Part shown: in pieces, positions 27,002 through 36,199 of the stretch
Numbering within the stretch: position 1 is the first letter of the stretch
How the letters are laid out: every line of letters starts with the position of its first letter
NCBI GenBank assembly: GCA_009917695.1
Contig: JAACJG010000021.1
Location: 1 to 57,326, forward strand
From: Candidatus Rifleibacterium amylolyticum
GTDB lineage: Bacteria > Muiribacteriota > Ozemobacteria > Ozemobacterales > Ozemobacteraceae
Direction of reading: 5' to 3'
DNA: 57,326 nucleotides
The notes under the pieces: generated by a model
Databases searched by the model: none
Seen by the model: only the letters and a program-made list of their open reading frames with translations
Told to the model about the DNA's origin: nothing
Position numbers and translations under genes: made by a program

Positions 27002-30000
27002 ATGGACCAGGCGGCGTTTAAAAAGAGTTTTCCTGCTTTTCCGACCAGCGAAGAAGCGATCGAAAAGCTATGCCGCATGCTCATCAACGAAAACATCGTC
27101 AATCATGCAATCTGGGAAGAACTGACAACCGCGAATCCAGACCCGGCCGACTTTATTGCGGCGCTGGCTTCTCTGGATGCAATAACCGAAGAGATTCTCG
27201 CGACCAAAGAGGCCGAGATCCTCAACGTACCTTATATAAAGATTGACGAGATCGACATTCCGCAAGATGCTTTCAAACTCATCGATATCAAGTTCATCAA
27301 AGAGCGCCGCATCATTCCCGTTAAAATAAACGGCGCCGAGCTTATTGTCGGCACTGTCGAGCCCGGCAACAGCACAATACTTGTCGGCACCAATGCCACT
27401 CTGGCACTTCGTCCCGCCAAAGTTCTCGGTGAAGCTCTCGACAACAAAATAGCTCAAAAAAGCGGCGAAAAGCAGACAAAAACGAACAAGGGGCCACGCA
27501 AAAGGCTTGGCGACATTCTCGTCGAATCAAAATACTGCACAAATGAGCAGCTCAACGACGCAATTCAGGGCGCAAAGAATGACAAGATCCGCCTCGGCGC
27601 CTACCTGGTAAAACACGGAATCCTTACCAACAAACAGCTTTCAATTGCCCTTTCCAAGCAATTCAACATTCCTTTTGTCGATCTCGACGAAAGCCTTGTC
27701 GATCCGGTGCTCGCGACTCTGCTGCCGAAGAAACTCTGTCACGAACAGATCATGTGCCCGGTCAAGCGCGAGAACAACAAACTGGTTCTGGCAATGACCG
27801 ACCCCACTGACATTATCACCATAGACCATGTTGAAATGATGACAGGGATGCGTGTTTCTCCAGTTGTCAGCTCTGAGCTTTCCATTCTCTCAGCCCTGGG
27901 AAACCTCTACGGCGAGAACATCGACGCTCTGGCCGACAACATAGGCAGCGAAAGTGGTGGCGGCGACGACGATGGATTAGACATGGGCGAGAATGACGCT
28001 CCGATCATCAAGCTGGTCAACCTGATTCTGACCCAGGCAGTCAACATGAACGTATCAGATATTCATGTCGAAATTTACGAACATGAACTGCGCATCAGAT
28101 TCAGACTCGACGGCATAATGAAACTTTTCATGACACCAGCTCGAGCCGCACACGCAGGTGTGGTCAGCCGCATCAAGGTCATGGCCAACCTCGACATCGC
28201 AGAGACCCGCCGCCCGCAAGATGGGCGCATCAAACTCAACATGCAGAACCGCAAGATTGACTTGCGCGTTTCCTGTATTCCCTGCATCTGGGGTGAAAAA
28301 ATCGTCATGCGTATCTGCGACCAGGGCAATCTCAGAGTTGACCTTGGCGACCTCGGCTTTGAGCCTTTCGTTCTCGAAAAATTCATGGAAGGCGTAAAAT
28401 GCTCGAACGGTATCGTTCTGGTTACCGGACCTACCGGCTCAGGCAAGACGACAACCCTCTATTCATCCCTATTCCTATTGAACAATCCATCGATCAATAT
28501 CATGACCGCAGAAGACCCGGTTGAATACAACCTCATGGGCATCAACCAGGTGCAATGCCACCCTGACATTGGCCTCGACTTTTCGGCAGCCCTGCGCTCG
28601 TTCCTACGCCAGGACCCTGATGTAATAATGCTTGGTGAAATTCGTGACTTCGAGACTGCTTCGATCGCTATCAAGGCGGCAATGACCGGCCACCTCGTAA
28701 TTTCGACTCTGCATACCAATGATGCCCCGGCAACTGTTGCGCGTTTGCTCAACATGGGCATAGAACCATTCAGTCTCTCGACCTCTCTGCGCATCGTTCA
28801 GGCACAGCGACTGGTCAAGAAGGTCTGTAAGACCTGCGCCCAGGAATACAAGGCCGACAAAGACCTGCTGCTGTCTCTTGGCATAGATGCCCGCCTGCTC
28901 AAAAAGCTGCACCTCGACGAAAAGTATAAGATAGACAACCTGATGTTCCGCAAAGGAACCGGATGCCCTGACTGTGACAATGTCGGCCTCAAAGGGCGCC
29001 AGGGTATTTATGAAGTTCTCACCATGACACAGAAATTCCGCGAACTGATCGAAAACAAGGCCAACACTGAAGAAATGCGGCGCCAGGCGCTTGCTGACGG
29101 CATGCTGTCACTGCGCGAATCGGCTCTTTACAAACTGATCACAGGCGTCACTTCGGTTCAGGAAGTTTTTAATACAACTGTTGATGCCGGTGGCGACGAT
29201 AAGACCGAAGAAGAAAAGAAGCCAAAAATGGCCGAAGAATCTTCGACCAAGATTTTCATGCCAATCACTGCCCCCCCCATGGCAACAAGCGGCGTTGCTG
29301 TTGCTGATGGCGGCTCGATCAGCAATCTGTCACGCGAGCTGCATGAATTCACCAGTATGCTGGCGAAGGTTTCCGGCGTCAGTGAATCTCCGGCAGCAGC
29401 TACAGCCGCAATCAACAAAGAAATTCTCAAACACAACATAGTGGCGCCGCTTGAACAGATTCGTGCGCAGGCAGGAAAATCTGATCAGGCCGATAAAGTT
29501 CTGCCGCTGATTCAGGCGCAGGGCCAGAAAATGGACTATAACGTGCGAAATCTGATTTCGCACCTCGCCGACATCAAGCCAAAACTGGCGAAAATGCAGC
29601 TCAACCAGCTCGTTGAAAAAGAAATTTTTGCCGGACTCAAAAATCATGTTGTCACTGCCCGGCTTATTTCGGGCATCAAAGACATAGGTAAAAATCTGAA
29701 GGTTTCAAAAAGCCTGCCCACAGACCTGCCGCCGGTAGAGATTGACCCTGAGTCATTTGCCACAATTGCCAGCAACCTGTTTATCAATGCCCTGATCGGC
29801 CTTGGCAGCAAAGGCGGCGAAATCAAGGTTGTTACCCGGCTCAAGCCCAAAACTACCGATCGTGTCGAATTCATAATTTTCGACAGCGGCAAAGGCATTC
29901 CGGTCGAGCAACAGGCCAGCCTTTTCACGCCTTTCTCGTCTTCCGACAAGTCATCGCTTGGTCTTGGACTTGCCGTGAGCAAAAAGCTGGTATCTCTGTG

Positions 30001-30076
30001 TCATGGCGATATCAGCATAAAAAGTACACCTGACACCAGCACCCTGGTTACCGTCGAACTGCCGGCGGCAACCTGA
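27002..30076 (+). CDS. PilB/GspE-like secretion ATPase fused to a histidine-kinase-like module
   Basis: This 1024-residue fusion has two MshEN-type N-terminal domains (about 60-150; 165-300, with RLGDILVESKYCTNEQL). The GspE/PilB ATPase follows at about 335-715. It has the Asp box DIHVEIYEHELRIRFRLDG, Walker A GPTGSGKTT (about 479), Walker B VIMLGEIRD (about 538), the His box STLHTND and a zinc site CKTC/CPDC. After a linker (about 715-790) comes an H-box-like LKHNIVAPLEQI (H811) and a HATPase domain (N-box SNLFINAL about 921, FDSGKGIP about 960, SLGLGLAVSKKL about 982). The ATPase powers pilus or type II secretion assembly. The C-terminal module suggests regulation by phosphorylation or nucleotide binding. 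Confidence 0.92.
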   Translation: MDQAAFKKSFPAFPTSEEAIEKLCRMLINENIVNHAIWEELTTANPDPADFIAALASLDAITEEILATKEAEILNVPYIKIDEIDIPQDAFKLIDIKFIKERRIIPVKINGAELIVGTVEPGNSTILVGTNATLALRPAKVLGEALDNKIAQKSGEKQTKTNKGPRKRLGDILVESKYCTNEQLNDAIQGAKNDKIRLGAYLVKHGILTNKQLSIALSKQFNIPFVDLDESLVDPVLATLLPKKLCHEQIMCPVKRENNKLVLAMTDPTDIITIDHVEMMTGMRVSPVVSSELSILSALGNLYGENIDALADNIGSESGGGDDDGLDMGENDAPIIKLVNLILTQAVNMNVSDIHVEIYEHELRIRFRLDGIMKLFMTPARAAHAGVVSRIKVMANLDIAETRRPQDGRIKLNMQNRKIDLRVSCIPCIWGEKIVMRICDQGNLRVDLGDLGFEPFVLEKFMEGVKCSNGIVLVTGPTGSGKTTTLYSSLFLLNNPSINIMTAEDPVEYNLMGINQVQCHPDIGLDFSAALRSFLRQDPDVIMLGEIRDFETASIAIKAAMTGHLVISTLHTNDAPATVARLLNMGIEPFSLSTSLRIVQAQRLVKKVCKTCAQEYKADKDLLLSLGIDARLLKKLHLDEKYKIDNLMFRKGTGCPDCDNVGLKGRQGIYEVLTMTQKFRELIENKANTEEMRRQALADGMLSLRESALYKLITGVTSVQEVFNTTVDAGGDDKTEEEKKPKMAEESSTKIFMPITAPPMATSGVAVADGGSISNLSRELHEFTSMLAKVSGVSESPAAATAAINKEILKHNIVAPLEQIRAQAGKSDQADKVLPLIQAQGQKMDYNVRNLISHLADIKPKLAKMQLNQLVEKEIFAGLKNHVVTARLISGIKDIGKNLKVSKSLPTDLPPVEIDPESFATIASNLFINALIGLGSKGGEIKVVTRLKPKTTDRVEFIIFDSGKGIPVEQQASLFTPFSSSDKSSLGLGLAVSKKLVSLCHGDISIKSTPDTSTLVTVELPAAT

Positions 30077-30126
30077 CCCTGTAACCAGTCAGTAATGGCT
30101 GGATCTGACAAAACCGGGGGCAACCT

Positions 30127-30702
30127 GTGAAAAAATCCGCATATATTCTTGTAACCGTCCTGCTGCTGACAATGCCATTCATCGCCAATGCCAACGAGAT
30201 CATACTGGCAAATCTGTCAGATAAGTTCGGCCAGATCAGCCATCGCGATCTCGAAACTCATCAGGAATTCGTATTTTCAGGTGAATTCACTGATATCGAA
30301 CACGCCCTCAATCTTGCCAATTCCAACGATATGTATGTGCAGTATGCCTCGGTCAGCGCCAGAGAAGACGGCAAAGCCGCCATTATCATAAGAGTCAGCC
30401 CGACGCGTAACGATGCCAGCCGCCATTTTGCCACTTTCAGCAATATTCTCAGGCCTGGCATGTTTACCTGGAAATCAGGAAAAGTGCCCGAAAACATGGC
30501 AGTTTTAACTACCGTCGAAACCAGTTTTGATAATTCTGTATCATTACAGGGACTCACCCTCAAAAGCAGTCTGATCTTTTCGCATCTGTTTCCGCTGATC
30601 GAGCGCACCGGTGAACTGAGAGACCCGTTTTTCTCAAGGGGTTCTTATTCAGATACCAAAGCCGGCCGGGTCATGGATTTCACTGTTCTCTGCCAGTGGT
30701 AA
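30127..30702 (+). CDS. exported protein of unknown function
   Basis: This 191-residue protein has a signal peptide (about 1-22, ending ANA). The start is GTG with GGGGG upstream. The mature part is mixed alpha/beta with no cysteine pair before the last residues (TVLCQW) and no known motif. It lies 50 bases after the PilB-kinase gene and 17 bases before the pseudouridine synthase gene, so it may belong to the same transcript. I do not recognise it. Confidence 0.65.
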   Translation: MKKSAYILVTVLLLTMPFIANANEIILANLSDKFGQISHRDLETHQEFVFSGEFTDIEHALNLANSNDMYVQYASVSAREDGKAAIIIRVSPTRNDASRHFATFSNILRPGMFTWKSGKVPENMAVLTTVETSFDNSVSLQGLTLKSSLIFSHLFPLIERTGELRDPFFSRGSYSDTKAGRVMDFTVLCQW

Positions 30703-30719
30703 AACCGCTTATATGAGCC

Positions 30720-31451
30720 ATGGGTGAGCTTGTTCGCATTCAAAAACTGCTATCAGGATGGGGCATCGCTTCACGCCGCGGCATCGAAAGGCTCATCGAA
30801 AGTGGGCGCGTCGAAATCGACGGCAACCGCCTGACAACTCAGGGTTTTTCGGTAGATTCCGACAATTTGCCCGAAATCAGAGTTGATGGCAAAGTTATCC
30901 GACCGCCAGCAGAACAGCGCCCGGCAGTCTACATCTTTCACAAACCACTTGGCGTCGTAACCACACTTAAAGACGAGCGTGGCCGCGAAACCATTCGCGA
31001 TTATCTGCCACAAGACCGGCGCCTTTATCCAGTCGGTCGCCTCGACCGGGATTCTACCGGACTGCTGTTGATAACCGATCACGGCGAGCTGACCAATCGG
31101 CTGCTTCACCCATCTTATAAGGTCGAAAAAGAGTATATAGTCAAAATCGATGGCGAGCCACTCAGCACTTCTGAACAGGAGCAGTTCAGGAAAGGTGTGG
31201 CAATAGAAGAAGGAATTACTGCGCCATGCTGCTTGCGCCAGCTCACCGACCCACAAAGTTATTCGGTAATCATCAGCGAAGGCAAAAAGCGCCAGGTCCG
31301 GCGCATGTTCGCGAGCTTCAGACGACAGGTTGTCAGCCTGCAACGAATTCGCTTCGGGCCACTCCGTCTCGGAAATCTGCGCCCGGGCGAAATAAGACTG
31401 CTGACCGCTGAAGAAGAATCAGCCCTGCTGAAAGCAGCAGGGCTGATTTAA
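30720..31451 (+). CDS. ribosomal large/small subunit pseudouridine synthase (RsuA/RluB family)
   Basis: This 243-residue enzyme turns a uridine of rRNA into pseudouridine. The N-terminal S4 RNA-binding domain (about 4-60) begins VRIQKLLSGWGIASRRGIE. The catalytic domain carries the family signature GRLDRDSTGLLLITDHGELT (about 104-123) with the nucleophilic Asp of RLDRDSTG, then the RQVRRMF motif. Length and motifs fit RluB (23S U2605) somewhat better than RsuA, but the target is not certain. Confidence 0.92.
   Translation: MGELVRIQKLLSGWGIASRRGIERLIESGRVEIDGNRLTTQGFSVDSDNLPEIRVDGKVIRPPAEQRPAVYIFHKPLGVVTTLKDERGRETIRDYLPQDRRLYPVGRLDRDSTGLLLITDHGELTNRLLHPSYKVEKEYIVKIDGEPLSTSEQEQFRKGVAIEEGITAPCCLRQLTDPQSYSVIISEGKKRQVRRMFASFRRQVVSLQRIRFGPLRLGNLRPGEIRLLTAEEESALLKAAGLI
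31421..31450 (+). terminator. hairpin over the end of the pseudouridine synthase gene
   Basis: AGCCCTGCTG and CAGCAGGGCT form a perfect 10-bp stem with loop AAAG, overlapping the last codons and followed by a weak GATTTA tail. It separates this gene from the convergent gene 12 bases away. Confidence 0.4.
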
Positions 31452-31463
31452 CCAGCAATTCTA

Positions 31464-32558
31464 TCAATTCTGTGGCTGTAGCAGTTTTTCTCTAATACGC
31501 TTAAGATGCGGCGCGACTTTTTTCTCCGACATGCCTTCAGCCTGCAATTTCAGCCATATCGACGCAGCCTGTGCCAGCAAACCGCTCTTTTCGAGGCGCC
31601 AGGCATAAGCTACTGAAGGCGCGGCGTTTTCAACATGCAGAGTAATTGGCAATACGCCGCTTTTGCCACGGATCTTCAGGTTAAAATCACAATCAACCAT
31701 GTTTGTCTGGAAATTAAAGTTGATCCAGCCACCAAAGTCCGCAACCACATCGATTTCGTAATCTTTAACATCGAGACTCGCATCGGCCGGATATACCTGG
31801 TCAAGAATTTCGCGTGGCAGCGCGAAACATGCTTCAACCATAGCTATTGTCTGTGGGCTCTCCCGTTTTTTACCATATTCAGACTTAGCTTTTTCCTCTA
31901 AATCGACTTTACTTTCATTGTCGGTTGCAAGATCTAACTGTTCAGACGGGCTTGGCGTCGCCGGCAATCTGAAGTCTACAGTCTTTGGAGCAGGTGCAGG
32001 CAAAGGTTGCATCTCAATTGAAAGCTCTGGACCTTTGTCTCTCATTTCCCGGCTGAGCTCGCTAAAAGAGACGCTCTTGTTGCCACCAGAATCATATGAA
32101 TCGTTTATCTTTGAGATCTGCTGCCCTTCAACATGGTCAGAAATCACAGCCCCGACCTGATTCTGCATTGAAGAACCCAGCCCGAGATTTGCTGAAACCA
32201 GATTTACCGGCATAGAAGCAATATCGAGGCCTTCTACCCGATCTTCGGTAATTCTGGCCTGGGCGAATGCTCCAAGATTATACTCAACGTTGCCGGCAAG
32301 ATGAATCAGCGTGAGTTCAGAGTCGGCACCAGTTGTGATTTCGGCGCCAACTGGCAGCATCTCAGCAATTTCAATGCTCCATTCGTGGCTGCGCCTGTTT
32401 TCATCTGTGGTCGGACTGCCGTCGGCCTCGGGTTCCACCCAGGATGCCGTAGCTACACCGGTAAGGGCAGTAATCAGCGCCACGTCTTCGTTGGCAGCAT
32501 AGACTCCAGCGCTTAATGTCAGACATATCACAAGCAGTTTCAAGATCTTAGCAGTCAT
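31464..32558 (-). CDS. FecR-like exported protein
   Basis: This 364-residue protein has a signal peptide (about 1-21). The region at about 25-130 has the FecR pattern (ITALTGVATASW ... LPVGAEITTGADSELTLIHLAGNVEYNLG), where 'G--I-TG--S---L-' is diagnostic. A Ser/Pro/Glu-rich linker (about 150-235) leads to a C-terminal globular part with an Ig-like feel (about 240-364). FecR-domain proteins are frequent neighbours of CHASE2 cyclases. The gene lies 3 bases after the cyclase gene, so the two probably work together as an envelope sensor pair. CAGGAGTG precedes the ATG. Confidence 0.8.
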   Translation of the reverse strand: MTAKILKLLVICLTLSAGVYAANEDVALITALTGVATASWVEPEADGSPTTDENRRSHEWSIEIAEMLPVGAEITTGADSELTLIHLAGNVEYNLGAFAQARITEDRVEGLDIASMPVNLVSANLGLGSSMQNQVGAVISDHVEGQQISKINDSYDSGGNKSVSFSELSREMRDKGPELSIEMQPLPAPAPKTVDFRLPATPSPSEQLDLATDNESKVDLEEKAKSEYGKKRESPQTIAMVEACFALPREILDQVYPADASLDVKDYEIDVVADFGGWINFNFQTNMVDCDFNLKIRGKSGVLPITLHVENAAPSVAYAWRLEKSGLLAQAASIWLKLQAEGMSEKKVAPHLKRIREKLLQPQN

Positions 32559-32561
32559 TTT

Positions 32562-34358
32562 TCACTCCTGATCGGAAATCGTATAAAGCTCGATTTCGGC
32601 GGTTTTACCGCGAATGCTTCGCTTACCAATAAATCGCCACGACACTGGCTGGCGAACCAGCGCCGTCAGCTTGCCGCTGACTATTATAGAGGTTTCGAAC
32701 TCCTTGTTCAATGATTCCATGCGCGAACAGGTGTTAACGGTGTCACCGATAACAGTGAATTCGGTCTTGCGCGTTGAACCTATGTTGCCAAAAACAGAAT
32801 CACCAACATGCAGCGCTATTCCAACCTTCAGCACATCACCAGAACTTATCGCCCTGAATTCAGGCGAATCAGAATAGGCTCTAATTTCAAGAGCAGCTTT
32901 CAGGGCTTTATCAGCAAAATCCGGGTCTTCGACCGGAGCATTGAAAAATGCCAGCAGTCCATCACCGAGAAATTTGTCGACAACGCCGCCGTGTCGCATG
33001 ATGATTTCGGTAACCATACTGAAGTATGCGTTAAGAAATTTAACCACCTCATGCGCATCACGTTTTTCACTGAACGTGGTAAATCCCCTGATGTCAGCAA
33101 TCATGATGCAGAGCTGACGGCGCTTGCCCTGCATGAATTCACGATCGTCAGAAGCCAGAACCTGGTGCAGAACGCTGTCACTGACATAGCGGCTGAATAT
33201 CTGGCGAACACGGCGGCGATCGACATATACTGAGCGGTAAACCAGCAATCCGGTGACTGCGATAAATGCTGTCAGCAGCAACAAGGGCTTTACCACCGGC
33301 AGGTAGAATCCATCAAATCCACTGACAGATACGACAAGCCAGGCCAGAGCCACTATAATCCCGGCAATGACTGACTGCACGCAATAGCGCAGCGAGCACA
33401 ACAGCAATAACAGAATAATCAGACTTATAGCCAGCAGTTCGCGCGCAAGTTCAACTCTTTTAAGAAAACGGTGATTCAGCAGATTGTCGATAATGTTGGC
33501 ATGCAGCTCGACCCCTGGCATAAAACCGTAGGGAGTCGATTTAAAATCGGTAATACCGGTAAATCCGACAAGAACTATTTTACCGGCCAGCTGTTCGCCC
33601 AGATTCTTTCCGGCACGATGGTTTTCGAGCAGCTGCTTCAACTGAAGCACGCCAAAGCTGTTACGTGGCCCCCGAAAATTGATCTGCTGCAACGGCTGCT
33701 CAGGCAGGATTGCAGACAAAGAAGCCAGGCGGCCGGCCGCCACAGCTGAAACCGCCAGAACCCGTTCATCAGCGTCATCACTGTATAGCTCGATACTGCG
33801 GGCAACACCATCGCGTGAAGTAGCAATATTGTAATAACCGGTATTTTCGCGACGCGCTATGTGTAAAAGAGATGGATCTGAAAACACCGGCTGATTGTGT
33901 TCCCAGGCAAATCCAAGAACCAGCTGAGTTCCAGACTTTATCATCTCGATCAGAGCAGCTCGAAATGGTTTGTCAAAACCTATTGCACGTAACAGACGCG
34001 GCGAAACATCTTCGTTGAGCTCGTCAGCAACCTTGCGAATGTGTTCGCGCAAAACGCTCTCAGAAGTTGGCGAAAAAATCAGATCGAAGAGCAGAACCGA
34101 AGCCGAGGCTTGTCCGACGGCCTGAGCGAGTTCAGCATATATCGGACCCCAGGCGAACATTGGCCGGGCTCCCCAGCTGAGCGTGTCCTGATCTATTCCA
34201 ATGATAACAATGCGCGAATCTGTCGTCACCGCGCCGCGATGCCGGAAAAGCAGGTCAAGCCAACGATTTTCGCCATCTTCGACCAGCGCCGGGCTGCCCA
34301 GATAAAGCAGAAACCCCAGCAACAGGCACACAACCCAGTTCAACCAGCCAAAACGCAT
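32562..34358 (-). CDS. CHASE2-domain adenylate/guanylate cyclase
   Basis: This 598-residue protein has an N-terminal membrane helix and an extracytoplasmic CHASE2 domain (about 30-290, beginning DSRIVIIGIDQDTLSWG). Three membrane helices follow (about 295-370), then a class III nucleotide cyclase domain (about 405-595). The two metal Asp residues are in IADIRGFTTFS and FLGDGLLAFF. VFGNIGSTRKTEFTVIGDTVN supplies the other catalytic strands and the transition-state Asn/Arg region. It should make cAMP (or less likely cGMP) in response to an outside signal. The start has a GGGGGG ribosome site. Confidence 0.94.
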   Translation of the reverse strand: MRFGWLNWVVCLLLGFLLYLGSPALVEDGENRWLDLLFRHRGAVTTDSRIVIIGIDQDTLSWGARPMFAWGPIYAELAQAVGQASASVLLFDLIFSPTSESVLREHIRKVADELNEDVSPRLLRAIGFDKPFRAALIEMIKSGTQLVLGFAWEHNQPVFSDPSLLHIARRENTGYYNIATSRDGVARSIELYSDDADERVLAVSAVAAGRLASLSAILPEQPLQQINFRGPRNSFGVLQLKQLLENHRAGKNLGEQLAGKIVLVGFTGITDFKSTPYGFMPGVELHANIIDNLLNHRFLKRVELARELLAISLIILLLLLCSLRYCVQSVIAGIIVALAWLVVSVSGFDGFYLPVVKPLLLLTAFIAVTGLLVYRSVYVDRRRVRQIFSRYVSDSVLHQVLASDDREFMQGKRRQLCIMIADIRGFTTFSEKRDAHEVVKFLNAYFSMVTEIIMRHGGVVDKFLGDGLLAFFNAPVEDPDFADKALKAALEIRAYSDSPEFRAISSGDVLKVGIALHVGDSVFGNIGSTRKTEFTVIGDTVNTCSRMESLNKEFETSIIVSGKLTALVRQPVSWRFIGKRSIRGKTAEIELYTISDQE

Positions 34359-34420
34359 TTCGCCCCCCTGATTTTCTGCAGTCTACCCCAAACCCCTAAT
34401 GTAAACAACCATCCTCTCTT

Positions 34421-34650
34421 ATCGCATCACTATTGGTATCGCTATCGCCCTCCTCTCGTTCTCGCCTGTCGCTGCGAAGCCGGTCATCGTCATCGCCCTC
34501 GGCCGGCCTGTTCTAAAAAATCCGCGTAATCTGCGTCATCTGCGGATTTTCTTGTATTTCTCCTGCTTTCCTTCCTTCTTCTTCTTTTTGTCTCAGCGCC
34601 TTTGTGCGAGCCTTATCCTTCTTCTTTGCGTCTCAGTGCCTTCGTGCGAG
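34421..34650. repeat. composite intergenic repeat locus A
   Basis: Three short-repeat families follow in order within the 34359-34787 gap. First is a degenerate hexamer tract with TCG spacing (about 34421-34500, TATCGCTATCGCC...). Next are three 9-mers, TCCGCGTAA, TCTGCGTCA and TCTGCGGAT (34521-34547), within an AAAATCCGC/GCGGATTTT hairpin. Last are two copies of a 27-base unit of the type TTTTTGTCTCAGCGCCTTTG-TGCGAG (34585-34610 and 34624-34650). The same families in the same order are found at 43.0-43.23 kb. No gene is supported in this gap. Confidence 0.75.
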
Positions 34651-34787
34651 TATTTCCTTCAGGTTTGCAGATTTTAAAAAATTCGGCTGACAATTATCTC
34701 AGCGAAATGTAAAATTACTGCTATAAGAAACCAGGCGAATGATACAGACAATGCTTTTAGTCGAATGCAAGGGCAAGGAGGAATGGT

Positions 34788-35105
34788 ATGACTTCCCTAC
34801 GTATCGAAAAACACCCTGTTTTGAACTTTCCTGAGCGTAAGACCGTCAAATTTTACTTTGAAGGAAAAAAATACCAGGGGTTCGAAGGCGAGCCGATAGC
34901 AGCGGCACTGCACGCAGCCGGCATAAAGACGCTGCGCCACAGTCCGCAGAAGAACCGCGCCCGCGGCTTTTTCTGCGCGATAGGTCGCTGTTCGAGTTGC
35001 ATCATGGAAGTGGACGGTCAGATCAATACCATGACCTGTATCACTCCTCTTAAAGAAGGCATGCAGGTCAAGATGCAGAAAGGGCACGGGCACATCAAAC
35101 CATGA
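34788..35105 (+). CDS. [2Fe-2S] subunit of a split amine/amino-acid dehydrogenase (HcnA/SoxA-N type)
   Basis: This 105-residue protein has the plant-ferredoxin-like cluster Cys set C-x4-C-x2-C ... C (FFCAIGRCSSC, then MTC) as in the N-terminal part of sarcosine oxidase alpha and HcnA. The family start VKFYFEGKKYQGFEGEPIAAAL is also typical. It would pass electrons within the complex made by the next four genes. An AAGGAGG ribosome site precedes the ATG. The stop overlaps the next start by 4 bases (ATGA). Confidence 0.88.
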   Translation: MTSLRIEKHPVLNFPERKTVKFYFEGKKYQGFEGEPIAAALHAAGIKTLRHSPQKNRARGFFCAIGRCSSCIMEVDGQINTMTCITPLKEGMQVKMQKGHGHIKP

Positions 35106-36199
35106 GCAGAAATACTGAAGTATTCGTTATCGGCGGCGGCCCGGCCGGCCTGTCGGCAGCCCACGTAGCGGCAAAACTGGGTGCAAAGACACTACTGGTC
35201 GATGACAGTGCCCGCGTTGGAGGGCAACTGATCAAGCAGACCCACAGATTTTTCGGCAGCAGCAATCGCGACGCCGGCATTCGCGGCATAACTATCGCAG
35301 ACAAGCTGCAACAGGACATAAGTGAAGTAGCCGATCGTCTGACTGTGCTCGAAAACACAGCTGCTGTTGGCTTTTATCACAACAAGGAAGCCGGAATACT
35401 CTCGCAGAATGCTTACGAGCGCGTGACCTACCAGGCTGCAATAGTCTGCACCGGCGCGACCGAAAACAGCCTGACCTTTGAGAACAACGATCTGCCCGGC
35501 ATCTACGGCGCCGGGGGCGTTCAGACTCTGATGAACGTGCATGGAATCAAACCTGGTCAAAAGATTCTGATGGTCGGAAGCGGCAATATCGGCCTGATCG
35601 TCAGCTATCAGCTCATTCAGGCCGGTGTCGAGGTCGTCGGCCTTGTCGAAGGCATGCCAACTATCGGCGGCTATCTTGTCCACGCCAGCAAAATAAGACG
35701 CCTCGGCGTGCCGATTCACACTTCACACACGATTCTCAAAGCACTCGGAACAGAGGGCGTTGAGGGTGCCGTGCTCTGCCGCGTTGATGAAAAGTTTCAG
35801 CCGGTTCCCAATACTGAATTCGAAATAAAATGCGACTGCATCTGTCTCGCCGTCGGCCTGACACCACTGATCGATCTGTTTCAACAGGCGCAGTGCCGCA
35901 TGGTTCATGTCGGCGAACTGGGCGGCCTCGTACCGCTGCATGATTCATCAATGCGCACCACCAACCCTGACATTTTCGTGGCGGGTGATGCATCGGGCAT
36001 CGAAGAAGCGACTACCGCCATACTTGCCGGTAGAATCGCCGGCGCGCGCGCCTATGAAACCATTCATGGCAAATCGGCCGACGCCGATGCCATAGTTGCC
36101 GAAGCTCGCGAAGAACTGCGGACTTTGCGCTCAGGTTCGACCGGCGAGCGCATTCGCTGGGGTCGCGAACGCGTACTCAAGGAGGCTGGAGAATGCTGA
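35102..36199 (+). CDS. FAD/NAD(P)-dependent oxidoreductase subunit (HcnB / sarcosine oxidase alpha-like)
   Basis: This 365-residue protein has an N-terminal FAD Rossmann motif VFVIGGGPAGLSAAHVA (about 7-23) and a second nucleotide-binding fold with ILMVGSGNIGLIVSYQL (about 157-173). It closes with NPDIFVAGDASGIEEATTAI, the C-terminal FAD-contact motif of the pyridine nucleotide-disulfide reductase class. VGGQLIKQTHRFFGS is characteristic of the HcnB/proline dehydrogenase alpha group. Its start overlaps the [2Fe-2S] gene, and its end overlaps the ferredoxin gene by 7 bases. Confidence 0.9.
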   Translation: MSRNTEVFVIGGGPAGLSAAHVAAKLGAKTLLVDDSARVGGQLIKQTHRFFGSSNRDAGIRGITIADKLQQDISEVADRLTVLENTAAVGFYHNKEAGILSQNAYERVTYQAAIVCTGATENSLTFENNDLPGIYGAGGVQTLMNVHGIKPGQKILMVGSGNIGLIVSYQLIQAGVEVVGLVEGMPTIGGYLVHASKIRRLGVPIHTSHTILKALGTEGVEGAVLCRVDEKFQPVPNTEFEIKCDCICLAVGLTPLIDLFQQAQCRMVHVGELGGLVPLHDSSMRTTNPDIFVAGDASGIEEATTAILAGRIAGARAYETIHGKSADADAIVAEAREELRTLRSGSTGERIRWGRERVLKEAGEC

